This document shows positions 39,685-42,603 of a stretch of 42,603 bases of DNA, in pieces. The number at the start of each line of letters is the position of its first letter. Positions within the stretch are counted from its first letter, which is position 1. A program made the position numbers and the translations under genes. The notes beneath the pieces are model-generated. The model searched no databases. It was not told the DNA's origin and was given only the letters and a program-made list of their open reading frames with translations. Source of the DNA: Spirochaetota bacterium (lineage in GTDB: Bacteria; Spirochaetota; Spirochaetia; Treponematales; Rectinemataceae); the NCBI GenBank assembly GCA_029265255.1, contig JAJUJQ010000013.1, positions 1 through 42,603 of the forward strand. The letters are read 5' to 3'.

Positions 39685-40622
39685 GCTTGCTCCCCTTTCG
39701 CAAACTCGAGGGCTCCTTTGAGCACGCGAAATACTCGAGTAGTGTTTTCTTTCGTGTATTTTTCAGCAATCTCAGGGAGTTCTGCTTTGAGTGTGGTTAT
39801 GTCTAGACGTTTTGATGTCTGTTCTTTCCATGTTGCTACAGGCTTTCCGCCAACAGTGAGCGTGTCCCCTATGTCCTGAAGAACATTTTGTAGCTCAAGC
39901 TTGATGGCGTCCTGCCTTGCTTCGAGTTCTTTTATCTGGTTGTTTATTGCCAAATATTCGGCAGCCAACGCACCTTGAATTGGGGTTCCTTCCACAGGCG
40001 CCGATTTTGTGCTTGCCCAGCGAAGTGCTGCTTCGTCAGGGTCAATTGGTTCTGGGGGGGTTCGTGTTTGTACCCGGTACCAGAACACTTTTTCCGCCTC
40101 AGCGAGCAAGGCGATGTACTCATCGTTCCTTTTTATGGTGTATATCTTCATTCTATTCCCGCCGATGAGCACAGCGACCTGTGCAAACTCCTGCTCGGTC
40201 ACCATGAGCTGGTGTTGCACCTGGACGTAGTACGTCGGGGGGATTTCTTCGGTATCCTCCAAGCCCCACTGCGTTGATTGCGAAATATCAGTTGTCTTGA
40301 CCTCGAGAATTCCGCCGCCTATGATCCGGCGGTCGATCTGCGCGACCATCCAGGGGTACTTTTTCGACACCTGCCTTTTGTTCACACGCTGGATTTTAAC
40401 CCCCTGGCGCCGGGCGAATTCCTTCGCCACGACATCCTCCAGGAGGATACCCCACTGGACCCTCTCAACTTCTGACAAGTCAGGCTGGGGTGCCTGACCA
40501 GTCTTCTCCAGGTATAGCTCGTAGGGGCTTTTCCAGGCGGAAAGCCCGATAATCACCGGTGCGTCCGATCCGCCAATAAACGTGCGCCTGTCGAGCAAGT
40601 CCGCTTCCACGACGCCTGCCAT
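39681..40622 (-). CDS. YqaJ-family phage exonuclease
   Basis: 313 aa. The lambda-exonuclease fold motifs are present: RRTFIGGSDAPVIIGLSAWK (YqaJ start), MVAQIDRRI with the metal-binding Asp, GGGILEVKTTD (ExK), and YVQVQHQLMV. A helical C-terminal third (IKELEARQDAIKLELQNVLQ) follows. Degrades one strand of dsDNA so that RecT can anneal; the two are separated only by the small RHH-like gene. Confidence 0.92.
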   Translation of the reverse strand: MAGVVEADLLDRRTFIGGSDAPVIIGLSAWKSPYELYLEKTGQAPQPDLSEVERVQWGILLEDVVAKEFARRQGVKIQRVNKRQVSKKYPWMVAQIDRRIIGGGILEVKTTDISQSTQWGLEDTEEIPPTYYVQVQHQLMVTEQEFAQVAVLIGGNRMKIYTIKRNDEYIALLAEAEKVFWYRVQTRTPPEPIDPDEAALRWASTKSAPVEGTPIQGALAAEYLAINNQIKELEARQDAIKLELQNVLQDIGDTLTVGGKPVATWKEQTSKRLDITTLKAELPEIAEKYTKENTTRVFRVLKGALEFAKGEQA

Positions 40623-40633
40623 TTCTCTCCTCC

Positions 40634-40981
40634 TTAAAATTTAACTATCGCTGGTCTCGCGTGTCGCCTCATGTAATTGTCCAGATCATCCTTGTGTAAC
40701 CTCACCGCGTTTTTGAGTTTGTAGGACGTGATCTCTTTCGACGAGATGAGGCTATAAATGTATGACCTGGATACCGAGAGATAGGTCGCCGCATCTTCTG
40801 GGCTCATCCACGGGCTGTCGCGTTCTCCGTCCTCTTTTTCAATAAGAGAACGGACCCACCTTCCGGCGGATAATCCCTTTTTATACAAAAACTCTTCAAA
40901 ACGGAGGCGCTCCTCTTCCGTTTTGAAGGGCACCTGGATGTTTTTTAGCGTGTGCTTTATAGCTTCGCGTTTGCGTTCCAT
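40634..40981 (-). CDS. Excisionase-type HTH protein, first lytic gene
   Basis: 115 aa. The C-terminal half (SPEDAATYLSVSRSYIYSLI, then KLKNAVRLHKDDLDNYMRRH) is the MerR/excisionase-type winged-helix DNA-binding domain. The N-terminal half (residues 1-50) is charged and RHH-like. It is the first gene of the lytic operon, so a control or excision role is likely. The start ATG 40981 lies at the expected transcription start of the promoter at 40989-41017, so the message may be leaderless. Confidence 0.8.
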   Translation of the reverse strand: MERKREAIKHTLKNIQVPFKTEEERLRFEEFLYKKGLSAGRWVRSLIEKEDGERDSPWMSPEDAATYLSVSRSYIYSLISSKEITSYKLKNAVRLHKDDLDNYMRRHARPAIVKF

Positions 40982-40988
40982 GACTTAT

Positions 40989-41017
40989 GTTATAGATCGC
41001 GTTTGAGTATATGTCAA
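40989..41017 (-). promoter_or_regulatory. Strong sigma70-type lytic promoter
   Basis: On the minus strand TTGACA (perfect) and TATAAC (5 of 6) are separated by exactly 17 bp. The predicted start point falls about 7 nt after the -10, at the first codon of the excisionase-type gene. Lies in the 91-bp divergent gap with the repressor. Confidence 0.75.
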
Positions 41018-41025
41018 TAATAAAA

Positions 41026-41050
41026 TTTCACAAAATTGAAAAATTTTTCA
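41026..41050. promoter_or_regulatory. Candidate repressor operators
   Basis: Half-sites TTTCA (41026-41030), TGAAA (41037-41041) and TTTCA (41046-41050) alternate, giving two overlapping inverted repeats, one a perfect 14-bp palindrome (TGAAAAATTTTTCA). They lie between the lytic -35 and the repressor start, where a phage repressor would bind. A possible -10 for the repressor (TATATT, 41052-41057) follows, with a weak TTCACA at 19 bp. Confidence 0.45.
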
Positions 41051-41072
41051 GTATATTAAACGTGGAGGCACT

Positions 41073-41432
41073 GTGGATTTCTGGTCACTTGCGGACGATA
41101 TCGTCAAAAAAGAAAACACTTCGTATTCTTGGATCGCGCAGAATATGCCCTGTGCAGAATCTACAATATCGACACAGCGGAAGCGAGGCACTGAGCCGAA
41201 ATTTTCTTTTGTAGTAAGGTTTTGTCGTTTGCTGGGCGTCCCTTTGGAATATTTCGCTGGAGAATCTGGTCCACCTGTTGTTCCTGAAAGCCTCAATGAG
41301 CTGTTGGTGGAAGTGAAAAAACTCGATCCGGATGATCTTGAAACCGTAAAGGGATTGGTATCTGTGCTGTTAGCCAACAAGCAAAAAAAGAGAATCGCTT
41401 CAGAAGGAGAAAAAATGGAGTCCGCCTCATAA
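41073..41432 (+). CDS. XRE-family repressor (short CI-like)
   Basis: 119 aa, GTG start with GGAGG 4 nt upstream. Helix-turn-helix of the XRE type in residues about 5-60 (YSWIAQNMPCAESTISTQRK, then VVRFCRLLGVPLEYF). The C-terminal half is short and acidic (LNELLVEVKKLDPDDL) and lacks the self-cleaving peptidase domain of lambda CI, so SOS-type induction would need another route. Divergent from the lytic genes, as phage repressors are. Confidence 0.85.
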   Translation: MDFWSLADDIVKKENTSYSWIAQNMPCAESTISTQRKRGTEPKFSFVVRFCRLLGVPLEYFAGESGPPVVPESLNELLVEVKKLDPDDLETVKGLVSVLLANKQKKRIASEGEKMESAS

Positions 41433-41486
41433 AATATCGTCAAATGTTATATCGTTTTTAGCCCAGTCTGAAAGGAGGAAGCTATC

Positions 41487-41768
41487 TTGAAGGGAAGCGG
41501 GAAAAAACCACGGCGACGATGGGGTATGGCGGTTCTGTGGTGGATTGTCCTTTTGTTTGCCACGTCATTTATTGCCGGAGCCTACACAAGGGCCCGTTAT
41601 GAATTTTTAAATAGCCAGCTTGGGACAAATATAGTTCCTCGCACAACGATTACTCCTTGGTGGTTGACCCTATTGTTTCTCATTGGGTGTTTCGTGGTCG
41701 GGAAAATATTTCTTTTCCCTGGTGACTATGAGAAAAAAAATGAGAAAGATTCGAACAAACCCGAATAA
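41487..41768 (+). CDS. Two-span membrane protein beside the repressor
   Basis: 93 aa, TTG start (41487) with AGGAGG 8 nt upstream. Basic N-terminus, membrane segments at about 13-32 (MAVLWWIVLLFATSFIAGAY) and 58-78 (WLTLLFLIGCFVVGKIFLF), and a charged tail. Lies 54 bp downstream of the repressor on the same strand, so it is probably expressed in the lysogen. Membrane proteins in this place often block superinfection; I do not recognise its family. Confidence 0.75.
   Translation: MKGSGKKPRRRWGMAVLWWIVLLFATSFIAGAYTRARYEFLNSQLGTNIVPRTTITPWWLTLLFLIGCFVVGKIFLFPGDYEKKNEKDSNKPE
41729..41747 (+). repeat. Possible integrase arm-type site, right copy
   Basis: Exact 19-bp match to 199-217, in direct orientation, 110 bp from the attR core. 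A shorter string GAAAAATGGG is also shared (183-192 and 41845-41854). Between this site and attR (41769-41856) I see no gene. Confidence 0.3.
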
Positions 41769-41856
41769 ACATTTGTTAAGGGTTGGACTATTTTCTCATG
41801 GTAAATTCAACACTTGTGCTGTAAGTCATTATGGCAAAAAGGCAGAAAAATGGGCT

Positions 41857-41911
41857 GCAACTGCCTTCTAAGCAGTAGGTCGCGCGTTCGAGCCGCGCCG
41901 GTCCCATTGAT
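41857..41911 (+). repeat. attR: attR core (55-bp direct repeat)
   Basis: Exact copy of 87-141, being the tRNA-Arg 3' half without its 5' half, so not a functional tRNA. Marks the right end of the prophage. Confidence 0.95.
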
Positions 41912-41938
41912 TATCAGGAGTATTTCGATACGTCCGGG

Positions 41939-42045
41939 TTGAAAAACCTTGGAGGTATAACAAAAGACTACTACCTTTTAAAATACAGCAAGTTTTGGTA
42001 CGTGCGGTTCCGCTGCCCCCCTCACACGGGAGATAAGGATTTCTC
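41939..42045 (+). pseudogene. N-terminal relic of a second integrase
   Basis: Reading from TTG 41939, the product contains DYYLLKYSKFWYVRFRCPP followed by TGDKD. This lines up with FYLHRRGRIWYAEYRDP...TGEIS at the start of the active integrase (Y-L, I/F-W-Y, aromatic-R, P, T-G conserved). The similarity runs about 30-35 residues; then the frame enters the terminator and ends. It begins 28 bp after the tRNA 3' end, as integrases do. Best read as the leftover of an earlier element that used the same tRNA. Confidence 0.6.
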
Positions 42046-42070
42046 CCTGACCAAGCTTGGTCAGGTTTTT
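42046..42070 (+). terminator. Rho-independent terminator
   Basis: CCTGACCAAGCTTGGTCAGG is a 20-bp perfect palindrome followed directly by TTTTT on the plus strand. It would end transcripts coming from the tRNA/attR direction. It overlaps the stop codon of the minus-strand vapC gene. Confidence 0.8.
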
Positions 42071-42462
42071 CCTCTTCTGACTTCTAGGCCCAAATATTTC
42101 TCCATCGGATCAAAATCCCTATCGTTGTGAATCAATGCAAATCCATTCTCTATACAGAAGGTGGCAATAATAACGTCGATGGTCTTTCTGGCTGTGATGC
42201 CATGTCTGCGCAACCTTCGAAAGTTTTCCGCCGCTTTGAATGCAATATCTCTTCCCACAAAGTCATAATATTCTAAGCTTTCCATAAGCTCTCGTGCAGT
42301 TTTTATATCTTTCTCATTTCTAAACCCCTGGAGAAACTCCGCAATGATTACGTCGCCAGTGACAATCCTGCTATGGAGCAGTTCATAGTCGAGCAGATCG
42401 GTGTGAGGCGCTTGAACGCCGCGGACATAATCAATCCAAACAGAGGTGTCGGCAACGATCAT
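42061..42462 (-). CDS. vapC: VapC-type PIN-domain toxin
   Basis: 133 aa PIN-domain RNase. The acidic metal-binding residues are visible: D5 (VADTSVWIDY), E42 (IIAEFLQG), D96 (KTIDVIIATF) and D114/D116 (HNDRDFD). VapC toxins cut tRNA or rRNA when their antitoxin is lost. The start overlaps the antitoxin stop (ATGA). It lies outside attR, so it belongs to the host chromosome rather than the phage. Confidence 0.92.
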   Translation of the reverse strand: MIVADTSVWIDYVRGVQAPHTDLLDYELLHSRIVTGDVIIAEFLQGFRNEKDIKTARELMESLEYYDFVGRDIAFKAAENFRRLRRHGITARKTIDVIIATFCIENGFALIHNDRDFDPMEKYLGLEVRRGKT

Positions 42463-42603
42463 TTGTCTACTCTCATAGCGTCGAGGTCACCCTCCCACTG
42501 AAGCTTTCCGCGCAAAGCGCGTATCTGGGCCTGCTTTCCTTGGGAGATAAGCAACTTCAATGCTGCTTCTATTGTTTCTTTTTTGGTTTTTAATCCAGAG
42601 ATC
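42459..42603 (-). CDS. vapB: VapB-type antitoxin, 3' part
   Basis: Only the C-terminal 47 codons are in the window. The reading frame gives GLKTKKETIEAALKLLI and, at the end, LRGKLQWEGDLDAMRVDK, the typical VapB pattern: the end of the DNA-binding helix and a C-terminal stretch with aromatic W-E-G-D that blocks the toxin active site. It continues beyond base 42603. Confidence 0.85.
   Translation of the reverse strand, partial: ISGLKTKKETIEAALKLLISQGKQAQIRALRGKLQWEGDLDAMRVDK

Larger units (their letters stand above)
87..41911. mobile_element. Complete podovirus-type temperate prophage
   Basis: The element is bounded by 55-bp attL/attR repeats in tRNA-Arg(TCT). It has an integrase at the left end, an immunity region with repressor and divergent lytic promoter at the right end, and recombination, replication, packaging, head, tail, ejection and lysis modules in between. 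Genes are densely packed, with many ATGA start/stop overlaps, and I found no clearly broken gene inside it, so it may be inducible. Head and tail gene content points to podovirus morphology. Confidence 0.95.

Noticed and set aside
1..42603. CRISPR array
   Set aside because: No set of regularly spaced direct repeats was seen; the only tandem repeat is the coding hexanucleotide at 37424-37486.
42061..42603. VapBC as a prophage cargo module
   Set aside because: It lies to the right of attR (41911) and beyond the tRNA-direction terminator, so it is host chromosome.

Overview
The window holds a complete temperate prophage of about 41.8 kb (87-41911) inserted in a tRNA-Arg(TCT) gene, with a little host DNA on each side. 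A 55-bp perfect direct repeat (87-141 and 41857-41911), made of the tRNA 3' half and 5 bp beyond, marks attL and attR. The morphogenesis set is that of a short-tailed (podovirus-type) phage: terminase, head-tail connector portal, scaffold, capsid, a Bbp16-like cement protein and a Bbp19-like protein as in Bordetella phage BPP-1, gp11/gp12-like tail tube proteins and three internal (ejection) proteins. There is no tail sheath, tube or tape-measure gene. The spanin-like lysis genes suggest a host with an outer membrane. Some early proteins resemble what I recall from Spirochaetota and anaerobic Firmicutes prophages, but the sequence alone does not let me name the host.

Layout. Left end, plus strand: integrase (198-1301) and an unknown 138-aa protein. 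The rest, from about 1.7 to 41 kb, is one long minus-strand block, so transcription order runs from high to low coordinates. Early genes: excisionase-like HTH protein (40634-40981), YqaJ exonuclease, small RHH-like protein, RecT, a replication-initiator-like protein, NinG, several small unknown proteins, and a ParB-DNA methyltransferase fusion. Packaging and head: TerS, TerL, a small protein, portal, Bbp19-like protein, scaffold, capsid, cement. Tail and ejection: gp11-like, gp12-like, a 243-aa, a 1433-aa and a giant 3638-aa internal protein, then three tail fibre/tip proteins, the last with an S74 self-cleaving chaperone. Lysis: two micro-peptides, a membrane-anchored protein, an M23 endolysin, a holin-like protein and two spanin-like genes read from the same DNA in different frames. 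Right end, plus strand: a short XRE repressor and a two-span membrane protein, divergent from the lytic promoter.

The most remarkable gene is the 10.9-kb polyvalent protein at 8625-19541, about a quarter of the prophage. It joins a HELTH metallopeptidase, two ADP-ribosyltransferase-like domains and a PBECR-type nuclease-like domain, with short LFQG/LYQG-type motifs at the domain borders. This suggests a multi-effector package delivered with the DNA and perhaps cut into parts. Other notable signals are the nested spanin-like genes, a 32-bp in-frame repeat shared by two unrelated genes, a pair of 18-bp near-identical palindromes next to the packaging genes, a 361-nt terS/terL overlap, an apparently leaderless lytic promoter, and the decayed start of a second integrase just outside attR.

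Host DNA: a partial tRNA-Pro and the tRNA-Arg on the left; on the right an integrase relic, a terminator and a VapBC toxin-antitoxin pair whose antitoxin runs off the window.
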